Source of the DNA: a virus
Strand: one strand, 5' to 3'
DNA length: 38,847 nucleotides
IMG/VR virus record: IMGVR_UViG_3300021437_000008
Span: 1 to 38,847 of that record
Shown piece by piece: positions 15,158-21,806 of the stretch. The notes beneath the pieces are model-generated. The model ran no database searches, had not been told where the DNA came from, and worked only from the letters and a program-made list of their open reading frames with translations. The first letter of the stretch is position 1. Each line of letters begins with the position of its first letter. Made by a program: the position numbers and the translations under genes.

Positions 15158-15250
15158 TTTAGCCCAAGAAATCCGCTTGCAAACCGACACACCCGCGAGG
15201 GTGTAGCGATAACGGACTAATTGGGCTAAATGTGAGTGTATCGGTTTGCA
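15158..15250 (-). ncRNA. Structured leader RNA: pseudoknot or two-state switch
   Basis: On the minus strand two long helices cross. Stem 1: 15234-15250 with 15178-15194, 17 bp including two G.U pairs. Stem 2: 15221-15230 (TTTAGCCCAA) with 15158-15167 (TTGGGCTAAA), 10 perfect pairs. An alternative nested fold uses stem 2, a 7-bp stem (15212-15218 with 15170-15176) and a hairpin ACACCC-TCGC-GGGTGT (15189-15204), which cannot coexist with stem 1. The G.U pairs exist only in the minus-strand transcript, so the structure is in the sense of the genes. It ends 25 bases before the ATG at 15132. I recognise no known family; it is not a tRNA. Confidence 0.6.
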
Positions 15251-15258
15251 TATACAAG

Positions 15259-15354
15259 TTAATAGGTAGTTTTGAAAAAAGCAAGTGTTTGAACATTAAA
15301 TTTACAGCAACCACAACTGGCCACCTTTGGGGATTTCACGCCATTTCGAGGCAT
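15259..15354 (-). CDS. Possible 31-residue peptide (MPRNGVK start)
   Basis: Starts 1 base from the stop region of zinc protein B (TAATG) and encodes MPRNGVKSPKVASCGCCKFN and onward to a TAA at 15259. The first seven codons nearly repeat those of the gene at 10860 (MARNGVK; the DNA shares CGAAATGGCGT). It could be a tiny gene or the leftover 5' end of a lost copy of that gene. Confidence 0.35.
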   Translation of the reverse strand: MPRNGVKSPKVASCGCCKFNVQTLAFFKTTY

Positions 15355-15641
15355 TATTGAGCTCTCGGCTTCTTCGGGGTAGGTCTTTCTGGCCGGATTT
15401 CGCTGTAAAGTATATCGGTATCGACTATCTTCCAGTCCGTCTTGAGGTAGTTCTCGATCATGGCGCAATGCCTCTCGGTACTCCCTACGTCCGAATCGTC
15501 CAACTGCGTCATGCCTATGCTTTTTTGGTAATCCATTAACTGCCGACATTGCTTCGTGGGCTGACAGGATTTGCAATACTTCTGCTTCGCTACTCTCGGC
15601 ATGAAGTCTTTGCCGCACTCTTCACACGGTCTCGGTTCCAT
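15354..15641 (-). CDS. Zinc-site protein B (DDSDVG family)
   Basis: 95 residues. CEECGKDF...KQKYCKSCQ is a four-cysteine ribbon at residues 6-26, followed by a helix and DDSDVGSTERHCAMIENYL, then a Lys, Arg, Pro rich tail. It shares this order and the DDSDVG...RH...IE..L...W signature with the gene at 11799; the DNA around the motif is also similar (ACGTCYGAATCGTC on the plus strand). Sits directly after the ParB-like gene. Function unknown. Confidence 0.6.
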   Translation of the reverse strand: MEPRPCEECGKDFMPRVAKQKYCKSCQPTKQCRQLMDYQKSIGMTQLDDSDVGSTERHCAMIENYLKTDWKIVDTDILYSEIRPERPTPKKPRAQ

Positions 15642-15650
15642 GATTATTCC

Positions 15651-16391
15651 CTACAACGTATCGGGAATATTTTCTTCTGTGATCTCGATTGAGTCGTGCT
15701 CGTTAATCTGGTCTGCTTCCCATGCCATTGAAAACTCTTTGTCCTTGAACATTTCCGCGAGGCCGCTAATCTGGGACAGTCTCAATATTTCATCCGCGTC
15801 CATACCAAGATTATGCGCGATTTTTTCATCGCTCCAATTCCGGCGTTTCAGTTCAATCACGATTTCCGACATACTGTCAATCCGGTGTTTCCCCCTTGCG
15901 CGATTGTGTCGGATTGTTGCCGCGATTCTATCGCCACGATCTTCACGCGCATGATTGATGGTAACCACAGGTAGGTAACCGTGAATACGCTTTCTCACTT
16001 GCTCGGATTCCCTCCCAACCCTGGAGCGGTGGAACCCATCAACAACTTCTCGGATTTCGCCATTGTCAAAAGTTACAATCGGCTGAGTGTATCCATCCTC
16101 AAGAATCGACACCTCAAGAAGTTGCATTTCCGGCGGTGCTACGGAATTGGGATTGTAGTCGTTCGCCTGGACACCTTCCGTCGCAACCCATAGAACACAA
16201 TCAACAGGTTCGTCCTTCATCGGACTTTGTTCGTGCATCGCAAGTTTCAACTGATTCAAAGTCTCAACCTTATCGGCAAGCGACAAGTCTTTCAACATCG
16301 CAAACAGAGACTTCGCTTCTCCAACGATGTAAGAATCCGCCTTGCCCGAATATAATTCTCCCGATAAAGACAACTGTTTGTCCGCGCTCAT
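15651..16391 (-). CDS. ParB-like nuclease-domain protein (IbrB-like)
   Basis: 246 residues from ATG 16391, which overlaps the PP-loop gene stop in ATGA and has AAAGGA nine bases upstream. The ParB/sulfiredoxin fold is seen in YTQPIVTFDNGEIREVVDGFHRSRVGR (GFHRxR as catalytic box), then RIAATIRHNRARGKHR and a helix-turn-helix (WSDEKIAHNLGMDADEILRLSQ) ending GLAEMFKDKEFSMAWE. This ending is typical of the ParB partner of PAPS-reductase-like proteins (E. coli IbrB). With the two genes before it, it forms a three-gene cassette. Role in phage unknown: gene regulation or DNA modification are both possible. Confidence 0.75.
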   Translation of the reverse strand: MSADKQLSLSGELYSGKADSYIVGEAKSLFAMLKDLSLADKVETLNQLKLAMHEQSPMKDEPVDCVLWVATEGVQANDYNPNSVAPPEMQLLEVSILEDGYTQPIVTFDNGEIREVVDGFHRSRVGRESEQVRKRIHGYLPVVTINHAREDRGDRIAATIRHNRARGKHRIDSMSEIVIELKRRNWSDEKIAHNLGMDADEILRLSQISGLAEMFKDKEFSMAWEADQINEHDSIEITEENIPDTL

Positions 16392-17596
16392 ATCGCCCAT
16401 TCCTTTCTACGTTTTTTCATTAATAGTAAATATTTTTGGTATGCTTCGCTTTTGTGCTGAGTAAAACTCAATCCCTTGCACCAATAATCATTACGAAGCA
16501 GTGATTTACAAACACGTCGCCACGATGGAACATTCTTTTTGCTTTCAAGTTCATACGGTGCTTCATCCGGTATTCCATCGGGATAGCCGCGAGTCATCCA
16601 CCATTTGCGGAATACCGCCACCTTGTTCCCGTAATGCTCTTGCGTTGCCGGAGGCATAGAGCTTATCAGAAGCTTTGCGAAGCTCTCCCATGTGTGCCCT
16701 TCGGGTTTGCTTACACGCCGGTACCCGTTGATATTTCCAGACTCTTGAACGTACAATGCCCCGCCATTTGCGCCGTTGACCCGCGCTACGACTCGCGCCC
16801 AGGTCTCAGGCTCGATCAGGTGAAACAACCAAAGACCACGCCGCTGATCGTCGCCGTATGGTTGGCAAATACGCATTTGACTCAAGGTCAATCCGGCCTT
16901 GTGCATCAGGTCGTATAAGCCATTGGAGGGCTTGTTGGGATTCTTGTAGTGATAAATCCAGAGATCGTCAACTTTCCAGTCATAGACCGGATACACATTG
17001 TACACTCCATCCATAACGAGGGTTGTCCATCGCTTATCGGTATGCATCTGTTTTGTTGCCGACGATACCGTTCGATAACGATTTAGGCTTTCATCTGAGC
17101 GAATCCCAACGAAACATGCCACAGGTTCGCCATTACCGTACCACTTCCCAAATAGCGGCACAAACTCTTCGAACTCCATGCCGTCATGGAAGAACGGAAA
17201 TTTCTTTGTATCGGTTATCGCAATCGTGGGAGGCGTTCTGATCCACGACAATTCTTTTTGCTTGTCCCAGCATATCCAATGCGGCTCGTAAACGCTGACA
17301 GCATTTCTAAGATGTATCGGCAGACAGCACCAAAACGGCTCTGTGTTGTTTGCATACATCGAATAGCATTTCAGAATGTGGTCAATTGTGATTTTGTATT
17401 GACCCTCAAGGTCAACAAAGAACACTCCGACTTTACGCTTGCGCTTGATCGCCTCATCCATCACAAGGTGAAGCATGACCGTGCTGTCTTTACCGCCGGA
17501 GAAGCTGACGTATATCTTTTTGAAATTGTCGAACGTCCACGCGATTCTTTCCCGCGCCGCGTCCAACACGTTTTTATCCAAATAGTTTTTTGGCAT
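16388..17596 (-). CDS. PAPS-reductase-like PP-loop protein (DUF3440, IbrA-like)
   Basis: 402 residues from ATG 17596, which follows an AAGGGAG ribosome site; a longer frame to 17728 would overlap the helper gene and is unlikely. The adenylating PP-loop SFSGGKDST lies at about residues 31-39; YPVYDWKVDDLWIY and the DUF3440-like C-terminal region (LYDLMHKAGLTLSQMRICQPYGDDQRRGLWLF; given in two overlapping parts only as a pattern) follow. Such proteins activate a substrate by adenylation, usually for sulfur chemistry. Paired with the ParB-like gene as in E. coli IbrA/IbrB. Relatives (DndC) insert sulfur into DNA, so a DNA or RNA modification role is possible but unproven. Confidence 0.8.
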   Translation of the reverse strand: MPKNYLDKNVLDAARERIAWTFDNFKKIYVSFSGGKDSTVMLHLVMDEAIKRKRKVGVFFVDLEGQYKITIDHILKCYSMYANNTEPFWCCLPIHLRNAVSVYEPHWICWDKQKELSWIRTPPTIAITDTKKFPFFHDGMEFEEFVPLFGKWYGNGEPVACFVGIRSDESLNRYRTVSSATKQMHTDKRWTTLVMDGVYNVYPVYDWKVDDLWIYHYKNPNKPSNGLYDLMHKAGLTLSQMRICQPYGDDQRRGLWLFHLIEPETWARVVARVNGANGGALYVQESGNINGYRRVSKPEGHTWESFAKLLISSMPPATQEHYGNKVAVFRKWWMTRGYPDGIPDEAPYELESKKNVPSWRRVCKSLLRNDYWCKGLSFTQHKSEAYQKYLLLMKKRRKEWAI

Positions 17597-18023
17597 ACTC
17601 CCTTTTCCATTGATTGACATATTTAGCGGAAACGATGTTTGCCGCATCTTGTTTTTGTTCTGAAAGCTCGTGCCATGCAAGGCGTGTAATGTCTTCGGGG
17701 ATTCCATGCGCGATACAAACCGCCGCATGGCCTAACCATGCTATGTGATTGATCGAACTGTTCGTGAAATTCTGTTCGCACGAAATAGGCCAAAGAGTTA
17801 AAGCCTTTTCCATGTGAAACCCAAATGCGTCTGTATCATTCATGAACCTGATTGCGATTTGAAACATTTCATTTCTCAGCTCTCCCGATACCGTTTTCCA
17901 AAGTCCGGCATGGAACTCTTCCCACTTGTCGTGATGATGATAAGCCTGCGGCAATTTCGGGATTCCCTCGCCTTCTACTGCGAGATATTCTTTGTATGAT
18001 CTAATTAGGTTTCTCCTTTGCAC
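17574..18023 (-). CDS. Helper protein of the PP-loop/ParB cassette
   Basis: 149 residues. The C-terminal part (WPISCEQNFTNSSINHIAW, GHAAVCIAHGIPEDITRLAWHELSEQ, ANIVSAKYVNQWK) matches a helical protein often coded beside phage PAPS-reductase-like and ParB-like genes; its biochemical role is unknown. The start is uncertain: the first open start is GTG 18023, but AAAGGAG lies inside this region and points to an ATT codon at 18005, immediately after the upstream stop. Overlaps the PP-loop gene by 23 bases. Confidence 0.6.
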   Translation of the reverse strand: MQRRNLIRSYKEYLAVEGEGIPKLPQAYHHHDKWEEFHAGLWKTVSGELRNEMFQIAIRFMNDTDAFGFHMEKALTLWPISCEQNFTNSSINHIAWLGHAAVCIAHGIPEDITRLAWHELSEQKQDAANIVSAKYVNQWKREYAKKLFG

Positions 18024-18610
18024 GGTAAATGGTCATGGTAATCTGTGGCTGAACTAAACTCTTTCCCGCAATCTCGGCAATCAAAAATAGGTGTCTTGGC
18101 TTTCGGCTCCCACTGCTTAAAAGGGAGGTCTGCGCTTGCGGCGGTGTATGCTACTGATCCGTCCGGCAATTCCCACCGAGCGAAATCCGTGTTCTTCCAT
18201 CCTTCGTGAAGTTTCTTGAGATACCAACCGTACCCACCCATTTCAATTCCGTACTCGAAAAAGTCTGCAATCGTCCAACTGGCAAATTTCTTGTTTCTCA
18301 GGAACCAGTCAAACGTCCGGCGATAGCGTTCTTCCGTCCATCCGGCATTGTCGATCTGGAGGAACAAGGCTTTGAATTTTACGGGGTCAAAATCTATCCC
18401 AAAATTGGCTTTCAGGACTTCGCCGGAACGGGCAAATGTCTCGCTCGATACCGGAGGGCTGTCAAATAGTTCCAGAGCGTTTATGTGATCGGAGTTCGTC
18501 AATCTCTTTTGCAAACTTTTCAGCGTCTGCAACTGCGTTCGGATTTCGGTAGGTTGCTCTTGCACCGACTGAGCCTGGATTGCTGTTATTGCTTGACCGA
18601 TTTGACGCAT
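18005..18610 (-). CDS. Replication-associated protein with C-terminal zinc finger
   Basis: 201 residues from ATG 18610, which has AAAGGA eight to nine bases upstream. That start lies 149 bases inside the replication initiator gene in another frame; the overlapped part encodes a plausible helical N-terminus. Middle: WTEERYRRTFDWFLRNKKFASWTIADFFEYG, helical. End: CRDCGKEFSSATDYHDHLPC, a C2H2-type zinc finger (residues about 176-196). Position directly after the initiator suggests a helicase loader or primosome helper, but no AAA+ motifs are present. Confidence 0.6.
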   Translation of the reverse strand: MRQIGQAITAIQAQSVQEQPTEIRTQLQTLKSLQKRLTNSDHINALELFDSPPVSSETFARSGEVLKANFGIDFDPVKFKALFLQIDNAGWTEERYRRTFDWFLRNKKFASWTIADFFEYGIEMGGYGWYLKKLHEGWKNTDFARWELPDGSVAYTAASADLPFKQWEPKAKTPIFDCRDCGKEFSSATDYHDHLPCKGET

Positions 18611-19313
18611 TGTTGTTGTCCTTTGGTGGGAAAAGACCTTGCCATTCATTAGCTATTGATTGTTCGACTGAAGCGACTGGATCACTGAGTTGTGAAAGTT
18701 TCTTGAGAGTGCCATCAATGCCCCCTTGAGTTTTATACGGATGCTTAATATCGGCTCGAAACTTTATCCAGTTGTTCCATGCGATTTCAAAGTTTGGAAT
18801 ACTGGACAGTTTTTCGATTGCTTTCCATCCGTCAAAATCAAAAGAATTGGTTTTCGGGGTAGGGGGCTTTTGTTCTTTCTTTACATTCTTATCATTCTTT
18901 ACATTCTTGTTTGTGCTCAGACCCTGCTCAAGACTTGCTCTATCGTTGCTCAATCCGTTGCCCTTTTGTTGCTCAATCTGCTGCTCAATCCCCTGATACT
19001 CGCTCCAATTAGTTATTACTATGACTGTAGTTACAGCATTTGGGACGTGCTCAATCATGTGCTCAGATTCCAGTAAGACTAAAAACGATTTTACGGTGTT
19101 CCTGCTCCAACCCCATCTTTTTGCTAATGAAAGTTGACTCACGCACAAACCACCAACGGGAAGGTCGATCAAATGCCCGTTTATCATAACCTTATTGGGC
19201 TTGTGGGCCGCAGAAAGAAGCAAATCAACCCATGCGGAAAACTTGCAAAACCTCTCAGAGCCATATATCCAGTTCTCGGTGATCTGCCTGTGGAGCTTAA
19301 TCCATCCCGCCAT
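18462..19313 (-). CDS. Replication initiation protein (phage O/DnaD-like)
   Basis: 283 residues. The start GWIKLHRQITENWIY...FCKFSAWVDLLL is characteristic of phage replication proteins with an N-terminal winged helix; SLAKRWGWSRNTVKSFLVLLES is the recognition part (about residues 60-85). A low-complexity Asn/Gln/Lys linker (about 110-155) leads to a C-terminal domain (WNNWIKFRADIKHPYKTQG ... NEWQGLFPPK). It would bind the phage origin and recruit the host helicase. The Asn/Ser-rich tail after residue 220 is the part overlapped by the next gene; origins are often inside such linkers. No clear iterons were seen by eye. Confidence 0.75.
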   Translation of the reverse strand: MAGWIKLHRQITENWIYGSERFCKFSAWVDLLLSAAHKPNKVMINGHLIDLPVGGLCVSQLSLAKRWGWSRNTVKSFLVLLESEHMIEHVPNAVTTVIVITNWSEYQGIEQQIEQQKGNGLSNDRASLEQGLSTNKNVKNDKNVKKEQKPPTPKTNSFDFDGWKAIEKLSSIPNFEIAWNNWIKFRADIKHPYKTQGGIDGTLKKLSQLSDPVASVEQSIANEWQGLFPPKDNNNASNRSSNNSNPGSVGARATYRNPNAVADAEKFAKEIDELRSHKRSGTI

Positions 19314-19504
19314 TATTGCCCCTCCAGCTTCGGGGCGTTGTCGTTAAGATACTTTCTCAACTGAGCTATTTCATCGTCAGAGGCAGTCACAACAATTCCA
19401 ACTTGCGGGTCGCCTGTATCCCCGCACTCAATCACCGGATACCCATCTTCGGGGAATTGAATCTCAAAGTATTTGACCCCATCGTATATCCTAAAAGCAA
19501 TCAT
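19313..19504 (-). CDS. Small hypothetical protein
   Basis: 63 residues: beta start (AFRIYDGVKYFEIQFPEDGYPVIECG) and helical end (DDEIAQLRKYLNDNAPKLEG). Start overlaps the tiny gene upstream in ATGA, stop abuts the replication gene start (TAATGG). Unknown function. Confidence 0.5.
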   Translation of the reverse strand: MIAFRIYDGVKYFEIQFPEDGYPVIECGDTGDPQVGIVVTASDDEIAQLRKYLNDNAPKLEGQ

Positions 19505-19638
19505 CGGTTTTCTCCAAAAAGCAAAGCCCCCAAATCAACCGGACGATCCAACACACGAGAACGTGCAAAGGCGGCTAATTCAGGGGCAATATTTGCTAAA
19601 GTCTTTCTCATTGTTGAATCGTCATTTTTAATGTACAT
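19501..19638 (-). CDS. Tiny protein (45 aa)
   Basis: 45 residues: M-YIKNDDSTMRKTLANIAP and then a helix ELAAFARSRVLDR ending GALLFGENR. Stop overlaps the next ATG in ATGA, which supports it. A second Met at residue 10 is an alternative start. The 73 bases upstream (19639-19711) are A/T-rich with an eight-T run but hold no clear promoter or terminator. Confidence 0.5.
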   Translation of the reverse strand: MYIKNDDSTMRKTLANIAPELAAFARSRVLDRPVDLGALLFGENR

Positions 19639-19711
19639 CTTTTGGATGACAAAATCAAGTTCTTTTGTGGTAGCTCGAAAGAATTAATACTTTATTTTTT
19701 CACAAAAAAAA

Positions 19712-20080
19712 TTACTCGTTGGGGAACATTCCGGGGTCTAACCAGTAACGGTCACCGCCTGTAATGGCTGACTGCATTTCGGATATTCGGCTCTTGAGTC
19801 CAGAGGTGGTAGAATCCCACTCTGATTTGTTCCTCGCGAACCAGTACCCCTTGCAGCTTGAGCATACTGGCTGCTTGAGTGTCGATCTGGAGAAGTTTAC
19901 AGCTTGGCGCACGTCTGAATCATCGTAGTCTGTCCCAAACCGTAGATTAAACCGCTCAGCAATCTTTGACCCCTTTATCGGAGTCTCGGAATCAATCTGC
20001 TCCTTTTCGGGATGCTCAACGGCAAACTTCAAAAGCGCAACTATCATCTCTGCGAATTTCTTGACTTCGGTTCCGGTCAT
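19712..20080 (-). CDS. Hypothetical protein with zinc site, replication region
   Basis: 122 residues from ATG 20080, two bases after the methyltransferase stop; a longer frame to 20176 would overlap that gene by 95 bases. A winged-helix-like start (TEVKKFAEMIVALLKFAVEHP, GSKIAERFNLRFG, DVRQAVNFSRST) is followed by CSSCKGYWFA, half a zinc site, and SRISEMQSAITGG. Similar proteins occur next to replication genes in other phages; function unknown. Confidence 0.55.
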   Translation of the reverse strand: MTGTEVKKFAEMIVALLKFAVEHPEKEQIDSETPIKGSKIAERFNLRFGTDYDDSDVRQAVNFSRSTLKQPVCSSCKGYWFARNKSEWDSTTSGLKSRISEMQSAITGGDRYWLDPGMFPNE

Positions 20081-20081
20081 G

Positions 20082-20699
20082 CTATCCCCATTGGTCTGCC
20101 ATTGCTTGAGCGATTGAAGGCCAGAATCTTGCACGTTCCTTTGAGCGGTCTTTACCACAACCCTTAATCCCCTCAACCCAATTCACAGGCTTTCCCGTTG
20201 TCGATAAGAAATAAAGCGGCTTTGGCTTGTCGGTTGATGTTTTCACCTGGAATAACGTATCGCTTGCGCTCCACGTCAGCTTGGGAATGTTCTTGAGCCA
20301 TATACAAGTCCTTTTTTTTACTGGATCACCAAAGTAATACGGATGTATAACCTGGTCCGGCTTGCGAAATACTCGGCTCATGTGTCCCAGTGGGTTTTCA
20401 ATCGCTATTTTAGGAATATCTGCGTTCCAAAGGCGCATGAAAAAGTCTGCCGCAGCGTCGCGGTTCTCTTTTCGCCCCGGCTTGTTCCAATGCCTTAATC
20501 CAACAAAACTCAAGTATGTGCATGGAGGGAAAGCAATCATCATATCCCAACCATCCCCGATAATATCAAACACATCGCCCTGATAATGCTCCCCTGGAAT
20601 CTCAGTGGGCAGTAAATCGCAACTCATGGCGTAATGCCCTTTGGCCTTGAACGCTTCTCGAACAGTACCGGAATACTCGCAAGCGACTAAAATTCTCAT
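20082..20699 (-). CDS. DNA cytosine methyltransferase-like protein
   Basis: 205 residues, short for a full Dcm-type enzyme (300-400), as in many phages. SAM-site start MRILVACEYSGTVREAF...GHYAMSCDL, catalytic PPC in AFPPCTYLSFVGLRHW, and IENPLGHMSRVF (the ENV/ENP motif). A large target-recognition domain is absent. It may modify phage DNA against host restriction or be a degenerate relative. ATGA overlap with the VRR-NUC gene upstream. Confidence 0.75.
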   Translation of the reverse strand: MRILVACEYSGTVREAFKAKGHYAMSCDLLPTEIPGEHYQGDVFDIIGDGWDMMIAFPPCTYLSFVGLRHWNKPGRKENRDAAADFFMRLWNADIPKIAIENPLGHMSRVFRKPDQVIHPYYFGDPVKKRTCIWLKNIPKLTWSASDTLFQVKTSTDKPKPLYFLSTTGKPVNWVEGIKGCGKDRSKERARFWPSIAQAMADQWG

Positions 20700-21025
20700 T
20701 TCCCAAACCTTGTCCGTGAATGAAATGTCTGCTTGAACTGTGTCTCGAAATCGGTAAAGTCTTTGACGGTGAAGTAGGAACCGCCCGAGGACAGGACTTT
20801 AGCCCTGTGGTCGATCTGGTCTTGGCTCATTACATCGTCACCGTGTTTCACTTCCACCTCCAAATAAAACCCATTCACGCAAGCAATAACGTCACCGCTT
20901 CCCTTGTGGTTCTTTGGGGCTTTCCGATTCGGGATAGGCCGGATATTGTTGCGGAATGCCATTGCTCCGGTAATAGCAAGGTAGTCCAGTATCTTTCGGG
21001 TGGTGTCGTTTGCTGTCTCGGTCAT
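20696..21025 (-). CDS. VRR-NUC nuclease
   Basis: 109 residues. Motifs of the VRR-NUC fold: GSGDVIACVNGFYLEVEVK with the catalytic Asp and the ExK pair, then DDVMSQDQIDHRAKVLSSGGSYFTV, giving the Gln and the closing strand. Such small phage nucleases cleave branched DNA, for example replication or recombination intermediates before packaging. Fits the nearby recombination and replication genes. Confidence 0.8.
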   Translation of the reverse strand: MTETANDTTRKILDYLAITGAMAFRNNIRPIPNRKAPKNHKGSGDVIACVNGFYLEVEVKHGDDVMSQDQIDHRAKVLSSGGSYFTVKDFTDFETQFKQTFHSRTRFGK

Positions 21026-21210
21026 GCGGTTATCACCTTCTTAAACGGATCATCGAAACCATCGAATATTTCAACGTACAAAGATGCTCCCCATATCAGG
21101 AATTGAAGGGTAAACTCATACTCCGTACTGTATTCGTATCGGCTTCGGTAGATTGAAAAGCCGAATTGAATAGAATTGTGTATGCGATAACACTTGATGC
21201 TTTTTCTCAT
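21022..21210 (-). CDS. Small hypothetical protein
   Basis: 62 residues, rich in Tyr, Ile and Phe (IQFGFSIYRSRYEYSTEYEFTLQ in a strand-rich region). ATGA overlaps on both sides. No family recognised. Confidence 0.5.
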   Translation of the reverse strand: MRKSIKCYRIHNSIQFGFSIYRSRYEYSTEYEFTLQFLIWGASLYVEIFDGFDDPFKKVITA

Positions 21211-21455
21211 GCCCGTCCCTCGATAATGTCCTCAATGGCTTTGAGGTGTTCCTTGATGCGCTCTACCCGTTCGGGGTTGGGGAGGTACGTGCGGGGGTGT
21301 TGTGGCTTCACGGAAACCCCATAAATATATCCACCGCATTCCTCGATTTCTGCAACGTCCGATTCTTTCATGCCGGAGAAGAAGGCCATCCGTGTATCAA
21401 CCACGCCCGCCTCTTTGACGGTGTATCTCAATTCGCCTGTAATTATCTCGGTCAT
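21207..21455 (-). CDS. Small hypothetical protein
   Basis: 82 residues from ATG 21455 with a good GGAG site and ATGA overlap with the HNH stop (21452); the longer frame to 21575 is inside the HNH gene. Strand start (ITGELRYTVKEAGVVDTR), then MKESDVAEIEECGGYIYGVSV and a C-terminal helix (RVERIKEHLKAIEDIIEG). Function unknown. Confidence 0.5.
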   Translation of the reverse strand: MTEIITGELRYTVKEAGVVDTRMAFFSGMKESDVAEIEECGGYIYGVSVKPQHPRTYLPNPERVERIKEHLKAIEDIIEGRA

Positions 21456-21802
21456 CCGGACTCCTTCAAGGTCTTTTCGATTGCTTCTAAATCGGTGCTG
21501 TAAATTACTTTCTTCTTGAGTGCGGTCAGATATTCCGCTAATTCTGGATTGTCTGCGAAGAAAACACGCAACCAAGACTTGTAGTTGGCGTGTATAACCT
21601 CGCTATGGCATCTTCGGCAGACTCCCATCCCATTCCGCAGGTCAAACTTCAACCCTTTCGCCTGAGACTTTTTAAGGATATGGTGAGCATCCTCGGACGG
21701 TCTCCCGCAAATCTTGCAGAACGGATCACGCTTCCGTATAGCCCTTGACCAGAGCGTAGACATTCTCGTTTCAAATCCGCTATTCTTTCGTTTTGCGTTC
21801 AA
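21452..21802 (-). CDS. HNH endonuclease
   Basis: About 116 residues from a TTG at 21802, preceded by GGAAGGG; ATG 21850, overlapping the ATP-grasp gene by 44 bases, is the alternative. HNH core: CKICGRPSEDAHH (two Cys and the catalytic DAHH) and GVCRRCHSEVIHAN (two Cys, His). The zinc-stabilised HNH could nick DNA; in this region it may be a free-standing homing-type or recombination-linked nuclease, not a packaging HNH, since it is far from terminase. Confidence 0.75.
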   Translation of the reverse strand: MNAKRKNSGFETRMSTLWSRAIRKRDPFCKICGRPSEDAHHILKKSQAKGLKFDLRNGMGVCRRCHSEVIHANYKSWLRVFFADNPELAEYLTALKKKVIYSTDLEAIEKTLKESG

Positions 21803-21806
21803 CGGG

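Noticed and set aside
15161-15227. tRNA-like outline (7-bp AGCCCAA/TTGGGCT closing stem, central hairpin)
   Set aside because: Only 67 bases, no T-arm or D-loop consensus, and the central loop has four bases, not seven.
19690-19735. Terminator-like T8 run after the gene at 19712
   Set aside because: The only nearby stem is four base pairs (GGAA/TTCC).
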